Below, one piece after another: positions 29,387-40,703 of a DNA stretch of 46,690 nucleotides. Each line of letters starts with the position of its first letter. The first letter of the stretch is position 1. The translations under genes were made by a program, and so were the position numbers. The DNA is from Fonticula-like sp. SCN 57-25. Taxonomy: Eukaryota > Nucleariida > Rotosphaerida. The notes beneath the pieces are model-generated. The model ran no database searches. It had not been told where the DNA came from and saw only the letters and a program-made list of their open reading frames with translations. The DNA lies in assembly GCA_001724245.1 (NCBI GenBank), contig MEDX01000022.1, positions 1 to 46,690 of the forward strand, in the 5' to 3' direction.

Positions 29387-30490
29387 TTACTTTTGGTCGG
29401 CACCAGCGGCAGCCCGCGGCCCAACAACGATCTGTGGCAAAAAGTGAGAAAACAATGAATGGAGGAAATTGAGCGCACCTTGTGCGGGAAGGCGGGCTTG
29501 GGCGCGCGGTAGTCGCTCGCGCCGGGCGTGCGGTACGTCGGCTTGAGGGCGTCCGGCCTAGTATCCTTGCGGAGGTTCTTTTGCTTTGACCGCTTCTTGG
29601 TCTTTTTGCGCTTGACAATCACCTCCTGGCCCTGAGGCGGGTGTTAGCCTGGCACAGTAAAACTGAGCGCGCGTACGTCAATGGTATCGATGCGCTCCTT
29701 GAAGGCAATGGGCGGCGGCACAAGCGGCTGCGTGAGCTCAAACGGCTTGGAGCGAATGCGGTCCGACGTCGCCTCCTCCTCCTCCTCCTCCTCGTCATCG
29801 TCGTTTGCGTCCCAGTTGCTCGACCACGCCGACTCGTCGTCCTCCTTGGGCTGCTTGGGCGCCTTGGCAGCAGGCGCGGGCGCCGCCTTGACCTCATGCG
29901 GCGGCTGCTGCTGCTGCTGGGCCTGCTGAGCCTGGAGCTGCTTGCGTTTCCGCTTGCCGGGGTTCTTCTTGGGCTGCTGCGACGTGTCCACCGTGCTCAC
30001 AGCCGCCTTTGGCTTTGAAGTGGCGCGCGTCCTGCTCTCCTCCTCGCTCTCGCTGTCGCTCGGCTCTGCCTCTGCCTGCTTTGCCTTCTTAGCATCCTGT
30101 GTCGGACGCGCCACGCGCTCGCCGCTGTCATCCTCCTCGTCCTCTTCGGCGAGGCCGCGCTTGGTCGACGAGCGAATCTTTTTCAACACAACCGACTCTT
30201 GAAGCTTTTGCGCCTGCTTGTGCGACAGAAACTGCGCACCGAGACCGAGCCTGTCGCTAATGTTAGACATGCAGCAGGGAGCCATGCTGCACGCACCTGG
30301 CGGGCCGATCAACCTCGGGGGCGGCGGCCGCGGTCGACTTTGGCGCCACGGCAGCCGTAGAAAGACGCGACGCGTCCGTACCCACCCACTGGGCAACTAC
30401 ATTGCGTGCGAGACCCGTCGATGCGTCCAAAAGTGTCAAAATGTCGTCGCCATCCGGCGCAGGCGCCGACTTTGTCGCGCGTGGTGGCAT
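29387..30490 (-). CDS. Unrecognised basic/acidic protein, probably nucleolar
   Basis: Exons 30490-30297, 30256-29677, 29631-29479 and 29431-29387; 323 residues. I do not recognise the family. An N-terminal segment DRLGLGAQFLSHKQAQKLQE is followed by Asp/Glu- and Lys-rich stretches, a Gln-rich run, and a long acidic block (NDDDEEEEEEEATSD). Near the C-terminus a basic motif KRKKTKKRSKQKNLRKDTRP leads to LKPTYRTPGASDYRAP. Alternating acidic and lysine-rich tracts with an RSKQKN-type motif are common in nucleolar ribosome-assembly factors, which is inference only. Introns are 40, 45 and 47 nt with clear CTAAC-type branch sites in the first two. Divergent from DEPDC5. The first ATG in frame is used; only a TTG extends it. 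Confidence 0.65.
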
Positions 30491-30708
30491 GTCCACGTGG
30501 TCAATGGATGAAGCGCTTGGCAGCGGGGTATCAAAGTAGGTAGCCTCTATGTAGTGTGTACTTATGAAAGAAATAGGCAATATATACGCTAACAGCCTTT
30601 ATATTATACCATTTCGCTCGTAAACTATGCTTTAAAGAGATACTTTTCGCCCTTATATTGTCCCTATCCGCGGCGGACCCTTTGCATTCACTATCCACGT
30701 GGCCATCG

Positions 30709-33700
30709 ATGGCGGAGCCGCCCCTGTCGCCGGCCGTGCGCCCGTTGCCGTCGCCGAGCCTACCGGCGGCGCAGAAGGGGACGGCGCCTGCCCCCGCGGC
30801 GTCCTCGGTGGCGTCAGCAACTGCGCCTACCGCGGCTATTCGGCGGAAATGCGTGCTGTGGACGCACGAAGAGCGGACCCTCAACGAGGACATTGTCGTG
30901 AGCCCCGAAGTATTCCCGCACATTAAAGTAGGCGATTTCGTCGAGATTACACAGGCTATATCGACCGGCGACGCGGCTGCTAGCGACCGCGATGTGCGGC
31001 GCATTGTGCTGCAGGTGGCGTCCCTAAAGTCGAACAAGGCGAACCAGCAGACGGTGACGATGGCCAAGTGCGCGCGCATTTGTCCCACTTAGATTGCGTG
31101 GCTAATCACGCTGATGCTAGGCACATCGCGGACCTATTTCAGTTTCAAATGCGAAAGGACTGCTTTGTGGACGTTGTGCGTTTATATATTACTTACATCT
31201 TTGACTCTAACGTGAGCACTCTAGATTGAGCCCGATTCTGTCCGGCTCGACTTTGTGCAGCTCACGATCAAGGACCAGTACGTGAGCCGCAACGACATGT
31301 GGCGCGTCAAAAACAACCTCGTTGGGACGGCGGTGTACGTCGGTAAGAAGGTGTCTTTTGCGGGCATTCGTGCGCAAGTAAAACAGGTTTTCATTAATGG
31401 CGCAACTGTCCCGTATGGCATTGTGTGCGCATCGACCAAGAGCGTCTTCCGCTCCGAGTCGGCCAAAGTAATGATCTTTATCCAAATGAGCCGCGAAATG
31501 TGGAGCTTTGACGAAGACGGCGACTTGTATTTTGAAAAGGCCGTGCAGGGTACGCGTCCGAGGTTTACTACGTTGATGATTGACACCTTTTTAGGCTTCC
31601 TCCCCGAGCTGTTTGACCGATGGAGCGCCGCAGGGTCGACGCACGTCGTCACCATCGTTCTCTTTTCGCGCTTTTTCTACGAGAGCCCGCCGTCGTCTCA
31701 TCCCGACAGAGGCTACGCGCCGCCCAACCGCGACGCCGAGTGCGTGTTTTGGGTGTGTTTTCTGATTTGCTAAACTTTTACGTAGCGGTCGTTACTACGA
31801 GGACTTTTACAAGGTAGTGGTCGACTGGGAGTTGCGCACAGACTGGGCGCCTGTCCTTTTGCAGCTCAAGCGCGAATTTCTTACGTACAATGAGGACGTT
31901 GCACGCGCCTTCCCCGACACGCTGACGTCACCCACCAACTCGATGGCGATGGAAGGCAACTTTTTAGAGGCTGTCAATCTCGCCCTCAACATCTTTGACA
32001 AGGCGCACATCAACCGCGACCTCATCCGCACGGGCCTATCCGTGCTCATGGTGACTCCCGGTGCGGGCATCTTTCACGTGGACGCAAGCCTGGTGGGTCT
32101 GACCAAGCAGCGCACGGTCGACAACGGTATTGGCTGCGATGTCGTTTGTTTGAGGCGGCCACCGCTCCACACAGTTCCCCTCTTTGTTATGCGCCGCGCC
32201 GACTCGCCCGACGGAATTGTGCGTATTATTGTACTTTTATTGATTTTCTGACTTTTGCAGGGTTACGCACTGCCGCACTGGATCGACATTAGCTTTTACA
32301 ACAAGGCGCCCGTGGACCGCGCGCGCCCCTTCCGCGTCGCAAAGTTTACGCCTCGCTGCGACATGCATGAGCTGCAGTCTGGTCGCTTTGAGATGGACGC
32401 CGCGAGCAGCGCGCACGCGCTCACTCTCCTTACCAATGTCCTGTCCCCGCCCGCGACAGGCGAGGCCGCGTCAGCCGGCTACGACCGCGCCTTCTTTACC
32501 GCCTCTGGGCGCCCGCCGATCAGCTCGTCCCAGAAGCAAAAGTCGCGGCACCGCAGCCAGCAGGACGACGACGCGCGCCTCTCCTCGTCGCTGAGGCGCG
32601 GCGCGAGCTCGACGGCGCTGAGCGCGTTGCACAGCCCGAGCAACAAAGCGGCTGCGCTCGCTTCGTCATCGTCAGCAATCTTGGCAGGCCGCCCGCCGGC
32701 GACGCCCGTGACGCACTCGCGCGCCGGCTCGGACGACCACGACCTCGTTGCTGAGGAGGCCCTGTCGTGGGGCCAGCGGACGGCGACGCGCGCCATTCCT
32801 GCGGGGAGTGGCGGTCACCGTCGCGTCGGCAGCAACACTGGCTCGCCGCGCAGTGTCGACCCGGACGACTACGATGCGGCGCACAGCGGCAGTGCGCTCG
32901 GCGTCGGTGGCGGTCTCATGCCGCCGCCCGCTGCCGGCGCGAACGCGTGGACGGCGTCGGTGGCGACGGCCGCACCGGGTGTCAATTATGGCGGCCCGCT
33001 TGTTGGCACGCCGCAGCCCATCACGGCGTGGTCGTTGCACCTCATGCAGCGCAAGGCGCCGTCGGGCGGCAAGGTCGGCGGCGACGCGCATCGCGCCAAC
33101 AGGATCATCAACCCGAGCAACCCGGCGCGCAATCAGCACCGCGTGTCGGCGTACAGGCGCAGGTGGTACCATGCGTTCCCAATGTCGAGCGCAAAGGAAG
33201 GCGCCATGGTCGAGCTGCCGTCGGTGCAGTGGCACTCGTTGTGCACGCCGGCGATCCTGCCGCTCACAACAGACTATTTTCCGCCGACAGACGAGCTCAA
33301 GAGGAACTATACAGAAAACAGCTACACGCTCGAGCTCGCCGACGAGGTGCACTACTACAAGGACCTTGAGTCGGTACGCGTAAACTCTTTTTTTGGGCTG
33401 TGCTGACGAAACAATTTTTTTGCAGCTGTTTAAAGAGTTGATTGGGCAGCGACTTGCGCAGGGCTTTCAGATTGTCGTTAATGCATCGACATACGTCGGG
33501 ACGGTTGACCCTTCCCGGTCGCCGCAGCAGGAGGCCACGTGCGCCCTCTCCATTGGCAACCACTTTCAGCAGATCCGGATGGTGCGCTCTGAGCAGAACC
33601 TCGAGCTGACGCGCATCATCCGCAAGAACCACAAGACCTCCGCCGCCCACGTGTACCCTTTCTCTGTCTGGCCGCGCCTACAGGACGGCTACATGCCGCG

Positions 33701-36307
33701 GCGCACCGCCTTTGAGCACGCGGGCGCAGCTGCGCTCAACTGGAGCCCCATTGATTTCCTCATTGCGGGTCACTTTGCCGAGCGCGAAATGTCGGACCGC
33801 GCAAAGTGCTGGCGAGTGCGCTTTGCGGTCGTGCCAATGTCGAGCGTCCCACAGAACGCAAAGCTGTTTAATATTCCGCAGGGCGACAGGCTCAGCGACG
33901 AGGAGCTTAGGATTGCCGCATTTGTAAAGTTTCTCGAGAGCTTTGACAAGGCAAAGCGGTACCCAAAGGAGCAGGTGACGGTATGGCTCGAGCACACGAC
34001 GCAGCAGGGGAGTGGCGAGCTGCTGCGCGTGGGGGCGCAGATGCGCGCGGAAAAGACGCAGAGGGCGCGGCTAAAGAGGGATCCGCTTTTGGGCATCTTG
34101 GCGGCCATGGTCGACCCTGAACAGTACGTGGATTATTGGCCGATATTTGTCATTTTGACCGCTTTGTCGCATTTGATGTCGCATTTGGGGGTCCTTTACG
34201 CGCTTTTTATGCATTTTTTGCTTACCCTCTTTATAGCGGCGTTCCAATCAAGGACCGCAAGTGGCACCGCCGCGTCTACCCCAAGTGCGCCGTCGGCCAT
34301 GAAATCACCGACTGGCTCTTTGCCAACGTCGAGGACGCCGACTCGCGCGAGGAAGCCATCAAGCTCGGCGAGGAGCTGCTGTCGGCGGGCATGCTGCTGC
34401 ACGTCAACAACACGCACCGCTTCCTGGACGGCTACTACTTTTACCAGCTGCGCGAGGACATGCTGGCCAAGCCAAAGGACGCGCAAAAGGAGGACGTGCC
34501 GCCGTCGTCAAGGAGATGGTTCAGGCTTGGCAAGCAGTACGGCTGTTATTGAATGTGTTTTGTATCTAAATTGGGGCGAATAGGGAAAAGCCGGCGTCGG
34601 CAATGTCGTCGCAGACGTCGCTTTTGTCGCCGTCAGTGTCGCATCAGTACCCGAATGGGGACAGCGTAAAATGCCTCGTCATCGATACGGACCCCAACAA
34701 GAAGAGGTACGAAATATATATGGGGGGTTTGTTGGTATTGTGTGCATTTAGCATGACTTTTTGGTGTTTTTGTGTTGTTTGCGAATGTTTTTTGTGTGTT
34801 TTCTCAATGTCACTGCATATTTTGTTCTTTTTTACCTTTCTCACACTGCTCAGCGACCGACCCGAGTGGGCACTTCTCCACTACGACACCTCCTTCCACC
34901 CCCAGCACGCCTACCACTTTCAGCTCCACTGGCTCGTCTGCACCGGTCGCCTTCTCGACGAGCTCCTCCAAACCTGGAGCCGCCGCGCGAACCAGCTCGG
35001 CCTTAGCCTTATCGAAGTCCCCATCACGCCCGGCTACCTTCAATCAGACGACACGCTGCTGTCGAGCGTGACTGTTCCTTTGGCCGTCCCGCCGCACACG
35101 CTCGCGTCGCTCAACCTCGACGATACTTTTTCGGACCTTCCGCCGACGTACTTTGAGGACGCGCTGCTGCGGCAGTTCAACTTTGTGTTTAGTGTGGGGC
35201 CGACGGACGCGGCGGCGGCGGCGAGGCCGGGGAGTAATGTGTTGGCGCACAAGTACCCGCAGTATATTCATAGGACTGGGTTTGCAATCGTGTATATTCT
35301 CGATGGCGGGCGCGGGTTCATCTGGGAAAACAACCGGCTTCTATGCAGCAGGTGCGAACATATATTTTTTGGAGTTTTTATGGGTGTTTTTTTGATTGGA
35401 TTTGTTAGTTTTGGATATGTTTGGTTCATTATCGTTTATTCGTTGGTCATTCCTAGTCCATTTTTGATCTTTCCGGCCCAATTTTCTGCTTTTGCTAACG
35501 ACCACTCAAAGAGTACCAAACTACAATTACCACGGCATGCTCGGCGAGTTCACCGAGTTTTGCGCAAACGGCGAAGAGCTCCGCCGCTTCTGGAACGACG
35601 AGCGCAGCCGCCTTCTCGCCCAAGTCGGCCATGACTCTGACGACGAAAAGGACGACGACGTGGCGGACGACGCGGCCATCGAAGGCACTTCCATGTCGAG
35701 CGAGTCGTCGCTTCGCCGCGCCGCTGCGGCGCTGAGCAGCGGCTGGAAGGGCGAGGCGCCGCCGCCGATGCGCGCGCCGGCGTCCTTCTCGGACGGCCAG
35801 GTGACGCCCGACCGCCGCGGCGCGCTCACGCAGCGCAAGAGCCAGGATACGAGCCAGTCGTCGCTTGCCGGCACGCCACAAGGCTCGTTGCCCGGCACGC
35901 CGACGGGGCCGTCGCGGCTGTCGTCGAGCGAGGCGCAGTTGCAGCCACAGGTGCCGCCTATCAGTGTACAGCGGCTCATGCACGCGGGCGGGCCGACGTC
36001 GCCGCCGCCTGCATCGTCAAAGACGGCGCTCAACAGCACAGCGCCGCCGTCGCCCGTTCTTTCGCGGCCGCCGGCTGGGCGCCTGCCTGCTGCTGCTGCC
36101 GCCGCCGCAGCGCAAAACGTTGTGTCGTCCATGTCGGCCGACGCAATCATCCCGTCGGCCGCGCCGCCTGTTGCTCAGCCGACAACTACAAATGCGCAGC
36201 GGTGGTTCTTTAGGCCAATGTCGGGCGGGCACGGCGGCATGCGCGGGACTGTCGCGCACTATATGGCGCTGCGGGAGACGAACGCAAACAGGCCGGGCTA
36301 CAAGTAG
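30709..36307 (+). CDS. IML1: DEPDC5 / Iml1, GATOR1 (SEACIT) catalytic subunit
   Basis: Eleven exons: 30709-31067, 31121-31175, 31225-31549, 31595-31739, 31786-32218, 32261-33373, 33426-34123, 34237-34536, 34584-34706, 34854-35351 and 35512-36307; 1614 residues. GATOR1 is the Rag GTPase-activating complex that switches off TORC1 at the lysosome or vacuole when amino acids are low. Conserved blocks: FKD-type LTIKDQYVSRNDMWRVKNNL, VSFAGIRAQVKQVFI, MSREMWSFDEDGDLYFEKAV, YYEDFYKVVVDWELR, KQRTVDNGIGCDVVCL and LPLTTDYFPPTDELKRNYTE. The DEP domain spans about 1043-1120 (GVPIKDRKWHRRVYPKCAVG). The C-terminal domain contains QYIHRTGFAIVYILDG and RVPNYNYHGMLGEFTEFC. About 235 residues after that are a Ser/Pro/Ala-rich extension lacking in the animal protein. 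Introns grow from 42 to 160 nt toward the 3' end. Confidence 0.95.
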
Positions 36308-36338
36308 TTTTGGCTGCTTTCTTTGTTTACGTGTACAT

Positions 36339-36344
36339 AATAAA
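36339..36344 (+). terminator. AATAAA polyadenylation-like signal after DEPDC5
   Basis: AATAAA lies 32 bp past the DEPDC5 stop, in the 47-bp gap before the convergent MEIOB stop at 36355. Transcripts of the two genes must therefore overlap at their 3' ends if cleavage occurs 10-30 nt downstream. Confidence 0.45.
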
Positions 36345-36354
36345 GACTATCAAC

Positions 36355-37947
36355 TTAGATGAGTGTGATACTTGTGGCAGAGATGGCTCGCTTGTCGACG
36401 AAAAAGTCGACCGAGACGCCGCGGAAGAGCAGGCGGTGCTTGAGGTCGGTGCGTCGCTCAGGGGTCATGGCGGCAAAGACGCCGGCTGGCACGTCGAGCA
36501 GCGACTGGGCAGCGGCGCTGTCGAGCGGGACGGACGTCACAGAGCCGCTCGCGTCGCCAAAGGAGCAGCGAAGCGAATAAAACTGGTCACACAGCGAGGC
36601 ATCCTTGCCACACGAATCGCAGCCTTGCTCCTCAACAGCCTTGGAGCACGCCGGGCTGCAGAGCAGATTAGTACATAAATTGCATTTTCAATGCGCACCA
36701 GAATGTTTTAACGATGGGCTCGGGGCCGTCAATGTCACAGGCTGTCAGCATAAACTCGCCGCTGCATTGCGTCGGCGGGTGCGTTGGCTGGGCGGCGATC
36801 TCGCAGACGGTGTACGCATCGACGGGCTCGTCACGGATCACCGCTGCATCGGTGGAATACTGAACACTCGGCTGCTCGACGGCGCACTTTGCCGCCTCAG
36901 CGCGCAGCTGATTTGCGTACGGGACATTAATGTTGACATCGATCCATGAGCGGAACGTGGTGGACAGCTGCAGCGATCCGCGAAACTCGCCGGCGCGCGC
37001 CTGCGTGACAAACAGCACCGTGGGGCTGCCCGGTGTGTCCCAGCCGTCAGCGCTCGCGCACACGTCGCCCCACAGCGTCAACGTCACAGCCGACCGCGTC
37101 GTGTCGCACACGACAACGTCGCGCTTGCTTAGAGGGCCGCTGCCGTTCCGGCGGTCTATGGCAGATGAACGTGTAAGTAGCAGCAATGGTTCGTGAATAT
37201 TGACGTACTGACTGACTGCACGGGTCCGACCGACGTGACGGCGACCAAGATGGATGAAAGGCGCCCGCTCTTGCTATCAATCTCTTCGAGGTGCGTCCAC
37301 CGGAACGGCTGCACAATGTTGGGGCGCGCGAACCGGTCGCTGCCCGAAAACTCTGCGATGGAGGCATGCTTGCCAAACGACACGTGAAGCTCAAACATGG
37401 TCGTCGTCCAGTCGAGGTCCTGCTGCGCCTCCTGCTGCTGTTGCTGCTTGGGCCGGACTTCGGGGTTGACGATGCGCACTCGAGCGCCGATGGAAAAGTC
37501 GGCGTACTCGTTGCGCGCGTCTGACCAAATGACGACCGTAATCACGCCCGTGTTGTCCTTGATGACGAGCTTGCGCACAAAGCGCTCCATGCCGTCCTTG
37601 CGGCTGGTAAACGAGCGCGGCCCTTCAAACGCCACCACCTTGCCTATGACTGTCACGTTGGTCGCCATGCCAGATAGGTCGGCGATGTCGGCGAGAATCT
37701 CGGCGTTTGCCGCGCGGCCGTCGCCATAGTCGTCTTCCATTTTGTACTTGGCCGCCGGGTTGAACGGCGCGCGCGAGGCCAGCGGCGCATTTCTTTTGCG
37801 GGGAAATAGCACGGGCACCTCGCCGGCGTCGTCGCCGTCTTCAATGGCATCCTCGAATAGCCCGCGCTTGGCGCTCAACGGCGACGTCGGCGACGAGAAG
37901 AAGCGGCCGCGCGTTGTCGCCCGCAGCGGACTCGTAAACGCCGCCAT
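36355..37947 (-). CDS. MEIOB: MEIOB, meiosis-specific OB-fold ssDNA-binding protein
   Basis: Exons 37947-37209, 37155-36699 and 36655-36355; 498 residues. An RPA1 paralogue that works with SPATA22 in meiotic recombination. It is nearer to MEIOB than to RPA1: an N-terminal OB segment (NVTVIGKVVAFEGPRSF, FSIGARVRIVNPEV), then GRLSSILVAVTSVGPVQSVN, RRNGSGPLSKRDVVVCDTT, LTLWGDVC, and the closing AMTPERRTDLKHRLLFRGVS, which parallels the AMTDEQKTALKWQFLLER stretch of animal MEIOB. Removing a 43-nt intron creates a complete zinc-finger-like CPACSKAVEEQGCDSC within the third OB fold, as expected for RPA1-type proteins. The RPA1 N-terminal protein-interaction domain is absent. Residues 1-60 form a unique basic, Ser-rich leader. 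Divergent from the mitochondrial carrier. Confidence 0.85.
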
Positions 37948-38320
37948 TCAACAGTCAAAACAGTCGCAGGCAGGGGAGGAAGGAAAAGTGAACCCAAAAG
38001 TGCATTGCGGTTCGCGTCAGCAGCACGGCGAATTCACTTTGGGCAAATTCACTTTGGGCATGCTCAGTCAGGAGCCATATGTGCCGACGTTGCACATATA
38101 ACATACCTACTATATAATATCAATATGTACACCGTGCCACCATACGCGTGCTTGCATAAACGTCGCTTGAGCTGCTTTCACGCCTCGCCTCTAATATGCG
38201 ATTCCGCCTTGCCGCCCACCTATTTGCCCCCCGATTCGCCCCTGTGGCAAAACGCTGACATCGGCTCGTCCAATCACGAGCCGATTTCGCGCATGTCAAC
38301 TAGATCCACGTGGCCACACC
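37948..38320. promoter_or_regulatory. Divergent promoter of MEIOB and the mitochondrial carrier
   Basis: 373 bp with no gene. Near MEIOB it contains a perfect 15-bp tandem repeat (38030-38059) and related AAAGTGAAC at 37985-37993; near the carrier it has CCAATCA at 38270-38276. Confidence 0.55.
38030..38059. repeat. 15-bp tandem repeat AATTCACTTTGGGCA x2
   Basis: Copies at 38030-38044 and 38045-38059 are identical. TTCACTTTGG recurs in reverse (CCAAAGTGAA, 46638-46647) upstream of SEC10. It lies 83-112 bp upstream of the MEIOB ATG. Confidence 0.85.
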
Positions 38321-39521
38321 ATGGGCGATGGGTGGCGGCCGTTCGTGCTCGGCGGCATCGCCTGCTGCACCGCGGAGCTAGGTACTCGTTGCCGTGCGAT
38401 CGCTACTTGACAGCTGACTGTGTATAGTGACATTTCCGATTGACACGACCAAAACGCGCCTGCAAGTTCAGGGCCAGCACACGAGTGCATTCCTGCGCGA
38501 GCTTCACTACCGCAACATGTTCCACGCGCTCTACCGCATTCCGCAGGAGGAGGGATTTGCGCGACTCTATCGGGGGTACGTACAGCTGACTATGTACGTT
38601 TGACTAAGAAGCGCGACACAGACTGCCAGCCGCGCTGTTGCGCCAGTCCATCTACGGGACCCTCAAGCTCGGCATGTACCACAGCCTCAAGCGGTATTAC
38701 CACTGGTTGTCACATCAAAGATCACTAACGCGTGGCGTGTGTGTGCACAGGCGCGTCTACAGCGATTCAAAGAGTGCGTTGACACAAACTATTGTTTTGC
38801 GCATGCTGACGTAGGTTCAGAGGAGTCGATGGCGGCAAACACTGTGATGGCGGTAGTCTCGGGCGGCGTGTCGGCGGCCGTCGCGACCCCCACCGACCGC
38901 ATCAAGCTTCGCATGCAGGCGCAGAGCCCGACAGTGCGCTACACCAGTCTTTTAAACGCCTTTACCACTATCGTCAAGACAGAAGGTTTCGCGGGCCTTT
39001 ACAAGGTGCGCAGCGCACTATACTATTCCCTTTTGCTCACGTCTGCTAGGGAATTGGGCCTACGTCGCAGCGCGCCGCACTCGTGGCCGGCGTTGAGCTG
39101 CCTGTGTACGAATTTGTAAAGCACACGTTAACAGATAAGTATGGGTTCAGCGACACGGCGGGTACGCACTTTTTGTCCAGCTCGGTGAGCGGGTTCTGCA
39201 GTGCGTCCGCCTCGACACCCATCGACGTCGTAAAGGTACTCTTACTGCTGATATTCACGGGTCGCTAAACATATTATTTCAGTCGAGGTATATGAATCAG
39301 GCGATTGGTGAAAAGGAGGCGCTCTACCGCGGGTCGCTTGACTGCTTGATACGAACTGTTCGGACGGAGGGCGTCCGCGCGCTCTACAAGGGGTTTGTTC
39401 CCACGTTTGTGCGGCAGAGTCCCTGGAATATTGCGGTACGGCTCGATTTTTTCATATTGTTCGCTGACTGTGCACGCAGTGCTTTATGACATTCGAGCAG
39501 CTCAAGCGCATCGTTCCCTAG
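38321..39521 (+). CDS. Mitochondrial carrier of the UCP5/KMCP1 (SLC25A14/30) type
   Basis: Eight exons: 38321-38381, 38428-38575, 38622-38693, 38751-38773, 38815-39005, 39050-39235, 39283-39435 and 39480-39521; 291 residues. Three carrier repeats are visible with the PX[DE]XX[KR] signatures PIDTTK, PTDRIK and PIDVVK. Subfamily signatures include [89 protein letters not shown] and [10 protein letters not shown], close to animal SLC25A30. The substrate is uncertain; SLC25A14/30 have been reported to carry inorganic anions such as sulfate, sulfite or phosphate. Exon 4 is a 23-nt internal microexon. A second ATG seven bases downstream is out of frame. Converges on the HAD gene with 67 bp between stops. 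Confidence 0.9.
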
Positions 39522-39588
39522 TCGCGCGGTTGTATTACTTGTATTTAAATTGTCATATACACACATATATCTCTAATAATATCGGCTA

Positions 39589-40613
39589 TCACTCTAGCGC
39601 CGCGATAAGTTCCGGCGTCATTGCCTGCTCGGGAGTGCGCTTGGTGGCCAGGCGGCCCTGGCGCCACAGCTTCAGCAGCTCCCTCGCGACGACATTCTCA
39701 TTGTTGCTGTAGGCCGAGACGTACGACGCGGCCGCCTTGGCCCGCTCGTGGGCGTTGCGCACTGCCACACCCAAGCCAACACTATATAATGGTTAGAATG
39801 GCCGCCAAATAGCCAAAAGACAGCGCACGTTGAGAGAAACTCGACGTCGTTCTGGCCGTCACCGAATGCGACAACGAGCGACATGTCGTCGTTGATGCTG
39901 CGCATGAGGCCGGCGAGGCCGTGTCCCTTTTGCACGTCGTTGTCAAGCACTTCCACGAAAAACTCGGCGTTGACGAGGTTGACGCGAGGCCCGGCCTCGA
40001 GGTGGCGCTCGAGCGTAAGACGGCCTTGCTGCACCACGTGTTCGTCCTCCTTGTCAAACAAGAGAAGCACCTTTGTCGACGACCGCCCCTTGAAGGCCGT
40101 AATGTCTGGCACAAAGACGTACGACACCTGTGCGAGGCGCGAGTACTTGTCCTGCTGCCACACGTGCGCCTCGTTTGTCTCGCCGTAGAGGACGTCATCA
40201 ATGTAGAGGTTGACGCACGTGTTGGTTTGCTTGGCCCAGTCAATCAACGAGTCCGAGACGGAGGTCGGCAGCGGGCGGTGAAAGACAAGCGGGCGGCCAA
40301 GCGAGCGCTGCAGTGAGCAATACCCGCCATTGTAAGTCACAAGGTGGCAATCAATCTCCAGCGCCTTCTCATGAATAAGCACGCTCGGCGTCATGCGGCC
40401 GCTCGCGAGAATGATCACAACGCCCTCTTGAGACAGGGCGCGCAGCAGCTCTACCGTCTCCTTGTCAATGAACTTGCGGTCATTCAGCGTTGTGCCGTCC
40501 AGGTCAAGCGCCACATAGCGCAGCCGCGGGCCCTCGTCGCCCAGCGTCATGGTCACCACAGGTCGTCTGCCACGTGGTCGTGAATAAAATGGCGGGAAAT
40601 CATCGCCCGTCAT
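39589..40613 (-). CDS. Cof-type HAD-superfamily phosphatase
   Basis: Two exons, 40613-39829 and 39781-39589; 325 residues from the first ATG, or 304 if translation starts at the ATG at 40550. HAD motif I is VALDLDGTTLN with both catalytic Asp; motif II is IILASGRM; motif IV is VVAFGDGQNDVEFLS, and the 47-nt intron splices directly into TVGLGVAVRNAHERAK, the usual Cof continuation. The long insertion between motifs II and IV is the C2-type cap of the Cof/YbiV group, which in bacteria dephosphorylates sugar phosphates and flavin or pyridoxal phosphates. The substrate is not predictable here. Divergent from the next gene with 90 bp between start codons. Confidence 0.85.
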
Positions 40614-40703
40614 CACAATGACGTCGTCGGGGCGCGCAGCGAAATAAAGGATGCAGGCGTCGACCGTGCCTTTGCACTTGCAGCGTCTCCTTTGTCCGAC
40701 GCA

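Noticed and set aside
37156-37947. Canonical RPA1
   Set aside because: The N-terminal RPA70N domain is missing and the C-terminal blocks fit MEIOB better; kept as MEIOB with the caveat in findings.
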